Source of the DNA: CAZDDI01 sp964504195
GTDB taxonomy: Bacteria > Chloroflexota > Anaerolineae > B4-G1 > SLSP01
Length of the DNA: 64,000 nucleotides
Assembly (NCBI GenBank): GCA_964504195.1
Contig: CAZDDI010000017.1
Location: forward strand, 1 to 64,000
Direction of reading: 5' to 3'
A program made the translations under genes and the position numbers. Numbering within the stretch: position 1 is the stretch's first letter; each line of letters begins with the position of its first letter. A model generated the notes under the pieces. The model was not told the origin of the DNA. It saw only the letters and a list, made by a program, of their open reading frames with translations, and searched no databases. Positions 36,486 to 45,321 of the stretch are shown here, piece by piece.

Positions 36486-36540
36486 ATACAACGTAAAACG
36501 TGAAACATGATACTTTCACGTTTCACGTTTTGCGTTGTAT
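36486..36540. repeat. Inverted repeat of ACGTGAAAC-type words
   Basis: The arms ATACAACGTAAAACGTGAAA (36486-36505) and TTTCACGTTTTGCGTTGTAT (36521-36540) match with one mismatch, and an extra TTTCACG unit lies between. It separates the LysM gene from the fhaA promoter and may also end transcription of the LysM gene. Confidence 0.75.
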
Positions 36541-36547
36541 GCCGACT

Positions 36548-36790
36548 TTAGGTCAGTTTAGGGATGATGAGCACCTGCCCTACTTTGAGGTGATTAGGGC
36601 TATCCCCGATGATGGCCTTGTTGGCCTCGTAGATAACCGGCCACCGCTCAGAATCTTTGTAGTACTGAGAGGCCATCTTGCTCAGCGAATCACCGACGGC
36701 AACCGTGTGTTCGGCGAGTGGCTTAGCCTCATCCAGGTCGTGCAGGGCTTTCTCATCATCCGGCAGTAATGCTTTGTTCTGATCTACCAT
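36548..36790 (-). CDS. Small LysM-domain protein
   Basis: This 80-residue protein is acidic at the N-terminus and consists mostly of one LysM domain (about residues 27-78), with HTVAVGDSLSKMASQYY, RWPVIYEANKAII and LKVGQVLIIPKL. LysM binds N-acetylglucosamine-containing glycans such as peptidoglycan. There is no signal peptide, similar to the LysM-only relatives of YgaU/Kbp, so a cytoplasmic or nonclassical location is possible. A good AGGAGA site lies upstream. It lies next to the FHA pair but has its own upstream region. Confidence 0.85.
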   Translation of the reverse strand: MVDQNKALLPDDEKALHDLDEAKPLAEHTVAVGDSLSKMASQYYKDSERWPVIYEANKAIIGDSPNHLKVGQVLIIPKLT

Positions 36791-36965
36791 GGGAATCTCT
36801 CCTTTGTGGCGCTAGAACGGTAAACGACAGGCCAACCTGTCTTATTTCTATTGTACTCCTATTTGTGCAGTTAAGCAATTGTGTGTTTTCCCCCTGAAAG
36901 CCACAGCGTTAGCAGAAAACACCAAGATAAAATTTTTCTTAACACATCACGTTTCACACATCATT

Positions 36966-37002
36966 TGTAGCGGCTCTGCCAACGGCTGAAGCCGTCACTA
37001 CG
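36966..37002. repeat. Imperfect hairpin downstream of S9 peptidase gene
   Basis: GTAGCGGCT ... AGCCGTCACTAC with an inner ACGGCTGAAGCCGT palindrome, 26 bases past the peptidase stop on the minus strand. It may end that transcript; an AT-rich but not T-run tail follows. The rest of the 236-base gap up to the LysM gene shows nothing recognisable. Confidence 0.5.
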
Positions 37003-37027
37003 AGCCTAAATCATGATGCGCTAAGCC

Positions 37028-39199
37028 TCATTCCAATTCCAGGTCTGTACCTAGAAGATAGTGGCTGAACCATGTCAGATTTTGGTGCATCACGGCGTGA
37101 TTTTCACGGGGCTTGGTGATAGGATGCCCCATGCCTGGATAGATAAACAGTTCCACCGGCACGCCGACGGCTTTTAGGCCGCGATACAGCTCCAGCGCGT
37201 TGGAGAGCGGTACCCGCCGATCTTCTGCCCCGTGCTGGATGAGCATGGGCGTGCGCGCCTGGGCTAGATTGGTGATCGGCGCGGTCTTGATGTACGGCTC
37301 GCGGTTGTGGAAGGGGGACACAGAGAGGTAATCCGTGGTGAACTGGGGAATATCGTTGCTGATGTGATAGGTGTACCAGTCGGAAATCCCCGCGCCCACC
37401 GAAACCGCTTTGAATTTGTCCGAATGCAGTCCGGCGAAAGCCGAGATGTAACCGCCCTGCGACCAGCCCATGCAGCCCACGCGCTCCGGGTCAATCCAGC
37501 CCTTGCGCACCAAATCCTCGATGGCACTCTCCAAATCCCACAGATCGCCAATCCCCAGGTTGTTCACGTTCAACTCCATAAATGCCTGCCCACGACCAAT
37601 GGAGCCGCGATAGTTGGGATGGAGCACCAGCACATCCTGATTGAGAAATTGTACGATGGGATAGTAATAGCGCGCCTCTCCGGTGAGCAGATAGGCGGGC
37701 GAGAACCAGCTCGGGCCGCCATGCACCACGAATACCAGGGGATATTGCTTCTCTGGATCGAAATTAGCGGGTTTGCGCAACACCCCCTCGATTTCCGTCC
37801 CGTCTTTGCTTGTCCAGCGGATGACCTCCAACGTGCCAAAATCCCAGTTTTCGACCGCCCGCCCGAAGTTGCTCAGACATTTCACCTCCCATTGCGCGTC
37901 ATCAGCGGAAAGCGTCGCGAGATACACCTCCATATATGTTTCAGCGTTAGCGCCTACCAGCCCAATGTGACCGGAAGCAGAAACATGGAAATCACCAGCT
38001 ACGAATATCCCCTGCAAATCTATCGGCGTGACAAGCCCATCCTCGGCAAAATGCGCCAGGCGGATACAGGTACCATCCACATACATCCCAAAAATACCAC
38101 CTGGAACCCAGTAATGATCCAGTATGTCCTGATCAAGAGCAGCAGAAAGATTGTGCATCTGAGGGAGCACCTCCGCGAACTCGGCGGCGCGCAAAACGGC
38201 ATCCACCTCAATCATCCACATATCCATGCGCGTGTACATCTTGTCGTCACGCTCCGCGTATGAGAGGAGCAACTTGCGCCCATCGGGAGAAACCTGGCTG
38301 ATGTAGGCGCTTGCAGGTAAGGGCAGACGCGCAATGGCGCCCAGATAGGAGAGGTCTTCTTTTTCCTCGGGGCTATCCTCCGATGCTGGCTTCTCGCCGT
38401 CATCCTGCTTATTATCCGGCTTGGCCCTTTCACGCTGGAGATACTCTGCCAGCGCGGCGGATGCGTCTATCTGGATGCGGTACATGCGCGTATCATTCGC
38501 ATACACCAGGTCATCATGTAGCCAGCAGTGGAGATAGATGGCATCCCCGGTGGGCGCGGGGACAACACGCCGGATTGCCAAAGGTTCTTCCAGCAGTTGA
38601 CTCAATTCGATCACGGGAGATACCAGGCTTTTCGCCTCGTCCTCGGTGACCGCGCGAATCTGTGCCCGGTATTGGCGCATCTCCTCAAGCCCTACATAGT
38701 AGAGCGCGGTGGGACTGGTTTCCTGCTCAAAGTGCGTGTACTTGCCGAAGCGATCAGCACGGGCTTTGTTCTCGTCGCGTTCAGGATGGCGGGCCTTGAA
38801 CAGAAACCCCTCGGCGAACGGCTTGAACCACTGAACGCCCGTTTTGTGATCGGTAACTTGCCAGCCTTCGCCAATCAGCCCTTCGTAGAGCCAAATCTGC
38901 GCCTTGCCATTCTCCCCGCCCTCCTTGAGCACGGCCAGGGTTTCATCAGCGACCCATTCCACCTGCGTGAAATCGCCCGTGTGATTCAACCGGTGCGTCT
39001 GGCCCTGAACGGTGTCATAGACATAACACACATCGTTATAGCAATCATCCTTCCAGTTAGGGCTGCGCACCGTAATAACCACCCGTGCGCCGTCCGGGGA
39101 TACCTTCACGGCATAGGGGGCTTCCAGCATGACCATGTCCCGCAATGTGGGCTGGTAACGCGGCGCATCAGGTGTGGGGGCATGTTCTTGAGATGTCAT
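37028..39199 (-). CDS. S9 family serine peptidase (acylaminoacyl-peptidase-like)
   Basis: The 723-residue protein has an N-terminal beta-propeller region (about 1-450) and a C-terminal alpha/beta hydrolase domain. Catalytic Ser is in GCMGWSQGGYISAF (Ser about 579), Asp in QHGAEDRRVP (about 660) and His in YPGMGHPITKP (about 691). The oxyanion segment VFVVHGGPSWF is near residue 490. There is no signal peptide, so it is a cytoplasmic oligopeptidase. An acidic, Lys-rich low-complexity stretch (about 262-282) interrupts the propeller. It is transcribed alone and diverges from the glycosidase-ligase fusion. Confidence 0.93.
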   Translation of the reverse strand: MTSQEHAPTPDAPRYQPTLRDMVMLEAPYAVKVSPDGARVVITVRSPNWKDDCYNDVCYVYDTVQGQTHRLNHTGDFTQVEWVADETLAVLKEGGENGKAQIWLYEGLIGEGWQVTDHKTGVQWFKPFAEGFLFKARHPERDENKARADRFGKYTHFEQETSPTALYYVGLEEMRQYRAQIRAVTEDEAKSLVSPVIELSQLLEEPLAIRRVVPAPTGDAIYLHCWLHDDLVYANDTRMYRIQIDASAALAEYLQRERAKPDNKQDDGEKPASEDSPEEKEDLSYLGAIARLPLPASAYISQVSPDGRKLLLSYAERDDKMYTRMDMWMIEVDAVLRAAEFAEVLPQMHNLSAALDQDILDHYWVPGGIFGMYVDGTCIRLAHFAEDGLVTPIDLQGIFVAGDFHVSASGHIGLVGANAETYMEVYLATLSADDAQWEVKCLSNFGRAVENWDFGTLEVIRWTSKDGTEIEGVLRKPANFDPEKQYPLVFVVHGGPSWFSPAYLLTGEARYYYPIVQFLNQDVLVLHPNYRGSIGRGQAFMELNVNNLGIGDLWDLESAIEDLVRKGWIDPERVGCMGWSQGGYISAFAGLHSDKFKAVSVGAGISDWYTYHISNDIPQFTTDYLSVSPFHNREPYIKTAPITNLAQARTPMLIQHGAEDRRVPLSNALELYRGLKAVGVPVELFIYPGMGHPITKPRENHAVMHQNLTWFSHYLLGTDLELE

Positions 39200-39300
39200 A
39201 GTTTGTTCTCCGTGGTAAAAGATTTTTTAGCACAGGTTTTTATTGTATACGCATTTGTGCCTTCGCGCAATCGGACGTTTCTCTCTTTCCCTGCTCGCGG

Positions 39301-39306
39301 TATAAT
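39301..39306 (+). promoter_or_regulatory. -10 box of a probable leaderless promoter
   Basis: TATAAT at 39301-39306 ends 7 bases before the ATG at 39314. No convincing -35 box or Shine-Dalgarno is visible. Confidence 0.45.
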
Positions 39307-39313
39307 GGCGATT

Positions 39314-42300
39314 ATGAAGATCAAACCACTCTGGCTCTTTATCGTGGGTGCGCTCTTGCTGCTCTCTAGCACGCTGGGCGCGCTACAGCTCACCGCGCGC
39401 GAGCGTTTCCTCACGCGCGGCATCCCCGCGCCGTTCCCCGCACCCGTCGCCGATACGGACCTGCCGCGCGGCTGCGTCAATGCGCCGCTGGATGAGGCCG
39501 GGGACGCGCTCCCCTGGATGCTCGATACTATCCACGCGGGCGGCTTCGCCTGGGTGCGCCAACGCTTCGCCTGGGCCGAGATCGAGCCGGAACCGGGCGT
39601 GTATCGCTGGGAGATGTGGGATCGCATCGTGGCGGAGACTGCCGCGCGCGAGCTGCGTCTGATTGCCGTGCTCGATACCGCGCCGGACTGGGCCAACTCG
39701 CCGCCCGACCCGGCGGCCTTCGCCCGCTTCGCTGGCGCAGTGGCCGCGCGCTATGGCGACACCCTCACCTACTACCAGGTCTGGCACAACCCCAACCTCG
39801 GCGGGGCCTGGGGCGGGCGCGCTGACCCCTACGGCTACACCGCGCTCCTGGCACAAGCCGCCACCGCCATCCGCGCCGCCGACCCTGATGCGCGCATCAG
39901 CCTGGGCAGCCTGGCCCCCACCGCCGAGCGCGGCGAATGGAACTACGCCGAAGACCTCTTTCTGGAGATGCTCTACGTCGCCGGGGCCGCGCCGTACTTC
40001 GACGTGGTCGCCGCGCAACCCTACGGCTTCTACACCAGCCCGGATGACCGCACCGTGAGCCGCGAGACGCTCAACTTCTCGCGGGCAATCCTGATCCACG
40101 AGGCGCTCGCAGCACACGGCGAGAGTCACAAGGCCGTGTGGGCCAGCCACTTCGGCTGGAACAGCCTGCCCGCAGATTGGCCCGGCCCGCCTTCGATTTG
40201 GGGTAGCGTGGATGAAGCCACGCAAGCCGCCTACACCGTCGCCGCCCTGGAGCGCGCCGAGCGCGAGTGGCCCTGGATGGGGCCGCTCTGTCTCAACAGC
40301 TTCCAACCGCGTCCAGAAACGCCCGGCCTCGCCGTGCCCGATGCCGAAGAGCATTGGGGCTTCGCGCTCGTTGGCCTGAAGAGGACGCCCCGCCCGCTCT
40401 ACACCGCCCTGCAAACCTGGCTCCGGCGCGCGCCGGTCGCCACGCCCGGCGTGTATCCGGCATCCACTGCACTAGCCGTCTTCGAGGGCACATGGACGCT
40501 CGGCCCGCAAGGGGCCGACATCGGCAAAACCGGCGACCGGGTGCGGCTCACGTTCGAGGGCACCGGCGCGGCGCTAACCGTGCGGCGCGGCCCGTACCGC
40601 GCGTTCCTCTACGTCACCGTAGATGGGCAACCCGCCAACGCGCTCGCGCCGGATACGGAGGGGCGCACCTTCGCCGTGCTGTACGACCCGCTCGCGGCAG
40701 TTGCCACCGTGCCGTTGGCTACCAACCTGCCTTATGGCCGCCACACCGTCGAAGTCATCGCGGAGCGCGGCTGGGGGCAATGGGCGCTGGCCGATTGGCG
40801 CATCAGCGGAGCGCCCGATCCGCGCCCGCATCGCCGCACGCTGGCGGGCTTTGCCGCGCTGGGTGCGCTCAGCCTGCTCCTGACCATCGCCGGAGCGCGC
40901 CGCTTACCGCGTGCCACACTCCAACCCGCACTGGCGTGGCTCCGCGCGCGCGCGCAACTGTGGCTCGCGCTGCCCCTGAGCGCCGTCTACCTCTTCGCCG
41001 GATGGCAACTGCTCATGGGGCAGGCGCTCTTCCGGCGGCTCGGCGAAGACGGCGCGCTCGCCGCGGCGCTCCTGGCGGCGGGCGGCTTCTACCTCTCCCC
41101 CTGGCTCGCGGTGACGCTGCTCGCGGGCGCACTTCTCGCGCTACTGGTGTTCGTGCAGCCCGCGCTGGGACTCACGCTCACCCTGCTCGCTGCGCCGCTC
41201 TACATCCACCCGCTCTCGCTGGTGGGCAAATCCTTCGCCCTGGCAGAGCTCATTTTGCTGCCGACCCTGGTCGGCTGGCTGGTACAGCTCCTCGGCCCGG
41301 AGCGGCACGCCTTCTGGCAACGGGTGCGCGGGGCACGGCTCCTCTGGCCCGCGCTGGCCCTGGCCGGCGCGGCGCTGCTCTCCACCCTCTTCGCCGCGCA
41401 TCAGCGCGAAGCCCTGCGCGAGCTGCGCCTAGTGGTGCTAGAGCCGCTGCTGTTCTACCTCATGCTGATCTCACTGCCCCTCTCCCGCCGCGCGCGCCTG
41501 CGCATCCTGGATGGCTTCATCCTCAGCGCCGTGATGGTGGCCCTGGTGGGGCTGGCGCAATACTTCGTGCTGGGTGATGTCATCACCGCCGAGGGTGGCA
41601 TCCTGCGGCTGCGCAGCGTCTACGGCTCGCCCAACAACGCCGCGCTCTATTTGGGGCGCGTGTTGCCCGTCCTGCTCGCCTACATCCTGTGGAGCGGGCC
41701 GCTCACGCCGGGCGCGCTCTGGCGCGATGCGCGGCGGCGCTGGTACGCGCTCGCCCTGCTACCGGTGGGGCTCGCGCTCCTGTTGACCCTGTCCAAAGGC
41801 GCGCTGCTGCTCGGCGTACCGGGCGCGATCATCGCTCTGGGACTGCTGGTCGGGGGACGGTGGCGACGCATCACTATCATCCTGGTTGGCGTGGGGCTGC
41901 TCGCGCTCATCCCACTGTTCCGCACACCGCGCTTTGCGGGGCTGTTCGATACCGGGCAAGGCACCACGTTCTTCCGGCTCTCGCTCTGGCACAGCGCGTG
42001 GCAAATGTTCCGCGACCATCCGCTGATAGGCGTCGGCCCGGATAACTTCCTCTACGCCTACCGCACGCAGTATGTGCTGCCCACCGCCTGGGAAGAGTTC
42101 AACCTCTCCCACCCGCACAACGTCGTGCTGGATTTCGCCTCGCGGCTGGGCGTAATAGGACTCGCGGCCTTCGTCTGGCTGCAAACCCGCCTGTGGCGGC
42201 AACTGCTCCCCCTCTGCCGCCGCGCCACGCCGCTAGAGCGCGCCCTCGCCATCGGCTTTGCCGCCTCGATGGTCAACTTCCTCGCGCACGGGCTGGTAGA

Positions 42301-42379
42301 TGCCTCGTACTTCGTCGTTGACCTGGCGTATGCTTTCTTCTTCACCCTGGCTGTGGTACAATGGATTTTAGATTTCTGA
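39314..42379 (+). CDS. Glycoside-hydrolase-like domain fused to O-antigen ligase/polymerase
   Basis: The 1021-residue protein starts with a signal-anchor helix (about 5-25). An extracytoplasmic TIM-barrel of GH39/GH5 type (about 50-370) follows, with FAWVRQRFAWAEIEPEPGVY, LRLIAVLDTAPDWANSP and YYQVWHNPNLGGAWGG; the usual acid/base Glu of N-E-P is replaced by N-P-N. A beta domain (about 380-490) follows, then about ten membrane helices forming a Wzy_C/WaaL-like ligase domain. That domain ends with HDHPLIGVGPDNF-type and NLSHPHNVVLDFASRLGVIG motifs. Start ATG 39314 is placed just after the -10 box; the frame stays open far upstream across the divergent peptidase gene and that part is not coding. 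The last codons run into repeat-like GATTTTAGATTTCTGATTTT. Confidence 0.75.
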   Translation: MKIKPLWLFIVGALLLLSSTLGALQLTARERFLTRGIPAPFPAPVADTDLPRGCVNAPLDEAGDALPWMLDTIHAGGFAWVRQRFAWAEIEPEPGVYRWEMWDRIVAETAARELRLIAVLDTAPDWANSPPDPAAFARFAGAVAARYGDTLTYYQVWHNPNLGGAWGGRADPYGYTALLAQAATAIRAADPDARISLGSLAPTAERGEWNYAEDLFLEMLYVAGAAPYFDVVAAQPYGFYTSPDDRTVSRETLNFSRAILIHEALAAHGESHKAVWASHFGWNSLPADWPGPPSIWGSVDEATQAAYTVAALERAEREWPWMGPLCLNSFQPRPETPGLAVPDAEEHWGFALVGLKRTPRPLYTALQTWLRRAPVATPGVYPASTALAVFEGTWTLGPQGADIGKTGDRVRLTFEGTGAALTVRRGPYRAFLYVTVDGQPANALAPDTEGRTFAVLYDPLAAVATVPLATNLPYGRHTVEVIAERGWGQWALADWRISGAPDPRPHRRTLAGFAALGALSLLLTIAGARRLPRATLQPALAWLRARAQLWLALPLSAVYLFAGWQLLMGQALFRRLGEDGALAAALLAAGGFYLSPWLAVTLLAGALLALLVFVQPALGLTLTLLAAPLYIHPLSLVGKSFALAELILLPTLVGWLVQLLGPERHAFWQRVRGARLLWPALALAGAALLSTLFAAHQREALRELRLVVLEPLLFYLMLISLPLSRRARLRILDGFILSAVMVALVGLAQYFVLGDVITAEGGILRLRSVYGSPNNAALYLGRVLPVLLAYILWSGPLTPGALWRDARRRWYALALLPVGLALLLTLSKGALLLGVPGAIIALGLLVGGRWRRITIILVGVGLLALIPLFRTPRFAGLFDTGQGTTFFRLSLWHSAWQMFRDHPLIGVGPDNFLYAYRTQYVLPTAWEEFNLSHPHNVVLDFASRLGVIGLAAFVWLQTRLWRQLLPLCRRATPLERALAIGFAASMVNFLAHGLVDASYFVVDLAYAFFFTLAVVQWILDF

Positions 42380-42401
42380 TTTTTGATTTTCAGAAAAATT
42401 C

Positions 42402-42605
42402 CTCATTAACCGATGGTTGACCAGCGGTTGGATGAAAATGTAGCGCGAACTGTCAGTTCGCAGCTATGCGGAGCAGATACACAGGCTGGAGTCTGTGGTA
42501 CATGGAGAGAATGCGCCGTTCGCAGCCACGCGAAGCAGACGCTTCACGCTACGCTAGTTTTGATTCGCCATTCGCAATTCGCCATTCGCCATTTTCAGAG
42601 GAGGC
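42402..42605 (+). repeat. Gene-start repeat element, copy C
   Basis: This copy contains the same parts as copy A in the same order: CTCATTAACCG, GAAAATGTAGCGCGAACTGT, CGCGAAGCAGACGCTTCACG, GCTACGCTAGTTTTGATTCG, CCATTCG words and ATTTTCAGAGGAGG. An extra 50-base insertion (about 42465-42515) includes the palindrome ACAGGCTGGAGTCTGT. The final AGGAGG is the ribosome site of the gene at 42609. Confidence 0.85.
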
Positions 42606-42608
42606 CGT

Positions 42609-43301
42609 ATGCGGAAGCTGGGGCAAATTTTAATGTTTGTAGGTGTAATTGTGGTGCTGGCGTTGATTGTGTGGTTGCTGCGTCAGGCCACGGCGCTACA
42701 ATCACCCACTATCGGGATACCGGATATGGCGCTTCCCCAATACACCCCCACGATCTACCCCAGCGCCTCCACCGTGATCGAGCAGGTGCAGGCGCTCAGT
42801 CGCCTGGAAACCGCCTCGTACCACATCGAAAAAGTCATCACAGCGGAGACGGGGCAAGGGCCGCTAGGCTTCCTCTTTGGGGATCGCCTGTTACTCATTG
42901 CGCACGGGCAAATCATCGCCGGCATTGATTTGCGCTATTTTGGCCCGAACAGCGTGGTCATCAACGATGACGGCACGGTCTATGTGCAACTGCCCCCCAC
43001 CGAGGTCTTTGTCGCCACGCTGGATAACAGCCGCACCTATGTGTATGACCGGCGCACTGGCGTGGGTGGAATGAATCCACAGCTGGAAACTGCCGCCCGC
43101 CAGGAGGCCGAGCGGCTGGTGCTGCAAGCCGCCCTGGAAGACGGCATCCTCGATGTAGCCGAAGCCAACGCGCGCGACTTCATGCGCTCGCTACTGACGG
43201 GACTGGGATTCAAGCATATCATCTTCGTCGAAACGGTGCCTACCCCCACCCCGGCACCTACCGCGACGCCCGCGCCTGTCACCAACACGCCAGGGCCATA
43301 A
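42609..43301 (+). CDS. DUF4230 family membrane-anchored protein
   Basis: The 230-residue protein has one N-terminal membrane helix (about 6-24). A domain matching DUF4230 follows, with LSRLETASYHIEKVI (about residues 64-78), LIAHGQIIAGIDLRYF and VYVQLPPTEVFVATLDNSRT. The C-terminal tail is Thr/Pro/Ala-rich (PTPTPAPTATPAP). The family function is unknown. It is probably extracytoplasmic. The ATG is set by the AGGAGG at the end of repeat copy C. It is followed by the restriction-modification pair with only 24 bases between. Confidence 0.8.
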   Translation: MRKLGQILMFVGVIVVLALIVWLLRQATALQSPTIGIPDMALPQYTPTIYPSASTVIEQVQALSRLETASYHIEKVITAETGQGPLGFLFGDRLLLIAHGQIIAGIDLRYFGPNSVVINDDGTVYVQLPPTEVFVATLDNSRTYVYDRRTGVGGMNPQLETAARQEAERLVLQAALEDGILDVAEANARDFMRSLLTGLGFKHIIFVETVPTPTPAPTATPAPVTNTPGP

Positions 43302-43325
43302 AGAAATATCCCAAACAGGAACATC

Positions 43326-44180
43326 ATGGTACAAGCATTTGAGAAAGACGGTCATACTGTGCTGTGGGGCGATGCGCTAGAAGCTCTAGCACAAATTCCC
43401 GATAGCTCGATTGACCTGATTTTTGCCGATCCTCCCTACAACATCGGCAAAGACTTCAACGGTACAAAAGACAGGTGGAATTCGGATAGCGAGTACCGCA
43501 AGTGGTGCTATCAATGGCTCGATCTATGTCTGAGTAAACTAAAAAGCACCGGCAGCCTGTACTTGATGGCTGCTACACAGCAAATGCCATATTTTGATAT
43601 TTATCTAAGCGAACGCTTACATATCTTGTCCAGAATTGTTTGGCACTACGATAGCTCAGGGGTACAGGCAAAGAAGTATTTTGGCTCGCTTTATGAACCT
43701 ATTTTATTTTGCGTGAAAGATAAAAAGCAATACACTTTCAATGCTAATGACATCCTCGTAAAAGCCAAAACGGGTGCCGAGCGCAAGTTAATAGATTATC
43801 GCAAGCCCGTACCTACAGCCTATAACACCACAAAGGTTCCTGGCAACGTTTGGAACATCCCCAGAGTACGCTATCGCATGGATGAATACGAAGAACATCC
43901 TACTCAAAAACCAGTAGCATTGCTAGAACGCATTATCCTTGCCAGTTCCAATCCGGGTGATTTGGTGCTGGACCCTTTTTCAGGTACGTTCACCACTTCA
44001 TTCGTCGCCAAGAAATGGGGCCGCTGCTCTATCGGTATAGAAATCGAAGAAGCCTACATCAAGATAGGACTTAGACGCTTGCAGATACTTAGCCACTATC
44101 AGGGTGAAGAACTTAGACCCAAACCTAAAAGTTATCAAAAAGCCTCTGCTGCACAGCTGGCACTACTTGAGCGAGCATAA
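43326..44180 (+). CDS. Beta-class DNA methyltransferase, YhdJ-like (predicted ATGCAT)
   Basis: The 284-residue enzyme has motif IV IFADPPYNIG (DPPY 35-38) near the N-terminus and motif I VLDPFSGTFTT near residue 216, the order of beta-class N6-adenine methylases. Long stretches agree with E. coli YhdJ as I recall it: RIVWHYDSSGVQAKKYFGS, KVPGNVWNIPRVRYRMDEYE and HPTQKP. YhdJ methylates the A of ATGCAT, so that target is predicted. It is followed 4 bases later by its putative restriction partner. Codons are visibly more AT-rich than in neighbouring genes, which suggests acquisition by transfer. Confidence 0.88.
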   Translation: MVQAFEKDGHTVLWGDALEALAQIPDSSIDLIFADPPYNIGKDFNGTKDRWNSDSEYRKWCYQWLDLCLSKLKSTGSLYLMAATQQMPYFDIYLSERLHILSRIVWHYDSSGVQAKKYFGSLYEPILFCVKDKKQYTFNANDILVKAKTGAERKLIDYRKPVPTAYNTTKVPGNVWNIPRVRYRMDEYEEHPTQKPVALLERIILASSNPGDLVLDPFSGTFTTSFVAKKWGRCSIGIEIEEAYIKIGLRRLQILSHYQGEELRPKPKSYQKASAAQLALLERA

Positions 44181-44184
44181 CGTT

Positions 44185-45321
44185 ATGGAACATGAATTTA
44201 GCACCCATATCCAACAAATTCTTAATGCCAATTTTGGCGAAGCCTGGCAAGATATTTATGATCAAAGTCCGTTGCTACAGTATTTGAACATCAAAACCAA
44301 ATCCGCCGCTCGTGGCGCAAAAGCGCGAGGTAGTTTTGCAAATCTATATGCTGTGTATGTGTTGGTAGAGGATTATCTAAAGCAAAACTACCATCAACGT
44401 GATGATTACAGCGACTACGAGGGGGCGCGGTTTACAGACTTATTTCAACGACAAAGAGAGCTCCCTTTCGGCAGTAAATTACAAAACCATGCGCTCAATA
44501 GTCGCATGAATGAGGAATTTAGAAAATACTTTCCTCAAGTTGAAGCTATACCGATATTACGAGATGTTCAAACAGGTCGGTACTGGATCAACGAAAATCT
44601 GCTCAAGATCACGCTCCGCACACAAACTTACAATATCGCCCACGCCATTTTAGCAATCATCAAGCGCTATGTTGAAGTCAAACGCATAGCTTTTGATGAA
44701 TTCCTCAAAACCTGCGAACGATTGAAGAGCATTTCTACTGAAAGTAATGCAAGCGTTGAAGCCTTTGTCATGGAGTTACTGGCTCCTCACGCCGATGCCC
44801 GCATCTTTGAAATAGTCAGCTACGCCATTCTAAAACTATACTACCACGACCAAACTGTGTATTTTGGCTACGATCTGGATAGCATTCAGGAAGAACCGCT
44901 TGTCCTTTACAAAACTGGACGTACAAACGCCAACGATGGCGGCATTGATTTTGTCATGCGACCAGTGGGGAGACTCTTTCAGGTCACCGAAACTCTGGAT
45001 GTGAGGAAGTATTTTCTGGATATAGATAAAATCGAGCGTTATCCCATCACTTTCGTCATCAAATCACTCGAACCGGTTGACGATTTACGACAGAAGTTAC
45101 AACAAGGTGCAGAAAGGCGCTACCCTGTAAAAGCCATTATTGAAAAGTACATGCACTGTGTCGAAGAAATCATCAACATCTCGATTTTGCAACAACGCTT
45201 TAGAGAGATTGTACAACAAGAACAGACAAGAGCGGCCCTTGACGAGATAATTTTACAAAGTAAAGTCGAATTCGGCTACGAACACGAAGTTCCAGCCGTC
45301 CCTGGTAAGAGCACCCCATGA
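44185..45321 (+). CDS. Putative type II restriction endonuclease partner
   Basis: The 378-residue protein is placed directly after the YhdJ-like methylase and shares its AT-rich base use. The N-terminal half is helical; the C-terminal half contains GGIDFVMRPVGRLFQVTET (about 253-271). Here D256 and the Q-V-T that follows could be a diverged PD-(D/E)xK centre, with the Lys replaced. The enzyme family is not recognised by signature, so the call rests on position and this weak motif. If the methylase target is right, it would cut at ATGCAT like AvaIII/NsiI-type enzymes. The ATG at 44185 lacks a good ribosome site. Its stop overlaps the murJ start by 4 bases. Confidence 0.6.
   Translation: MEHEFSTHIQQILNANFGEAWQDIYDQSPLLQYLNIKTKSAARGAKARGSFANLYAVYVLVEDYLKQNYHQRDDYSDYEGARFTDLFQRQRELPFGSKLQNHALNSRMNEEFRKYFPQVEAIPILRDVQTGRYWINENLLKITLRTQTYNIAHAILAIIKRYVEVKRIAFDEFLKTCERLKSISTESNASVEAFVMELLAPHADARIFEIVSYAILKLYYHDQTVYFGYDLDSIQEEPLVLYKTGRTNANDGGIDFVMRPVGRLFQVTETLDVRKYFLDIDKIERYPITFVIKSLEPVDDLRQKLQQGAERRYPVKAIIEKYMHCVEEIINISILQQRFREIVQQEQTRAALDEIILQSKVEFGYEHEVPAVPGKSTP

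Noticed and set aside
38528..39313. Upstream extension of the glycosidase-ligase ORF
   Set aside because: It runs antisense through the S9 peptidase gene. The promoter box and signal anchor place the start at 39314.
40267..41577. A 436-codon same-strand frame inside the glycosidase-ligase fusion
   Set aside because: It is extremely Arg/Ala-rich and is a shifted reading of the ligase helices.
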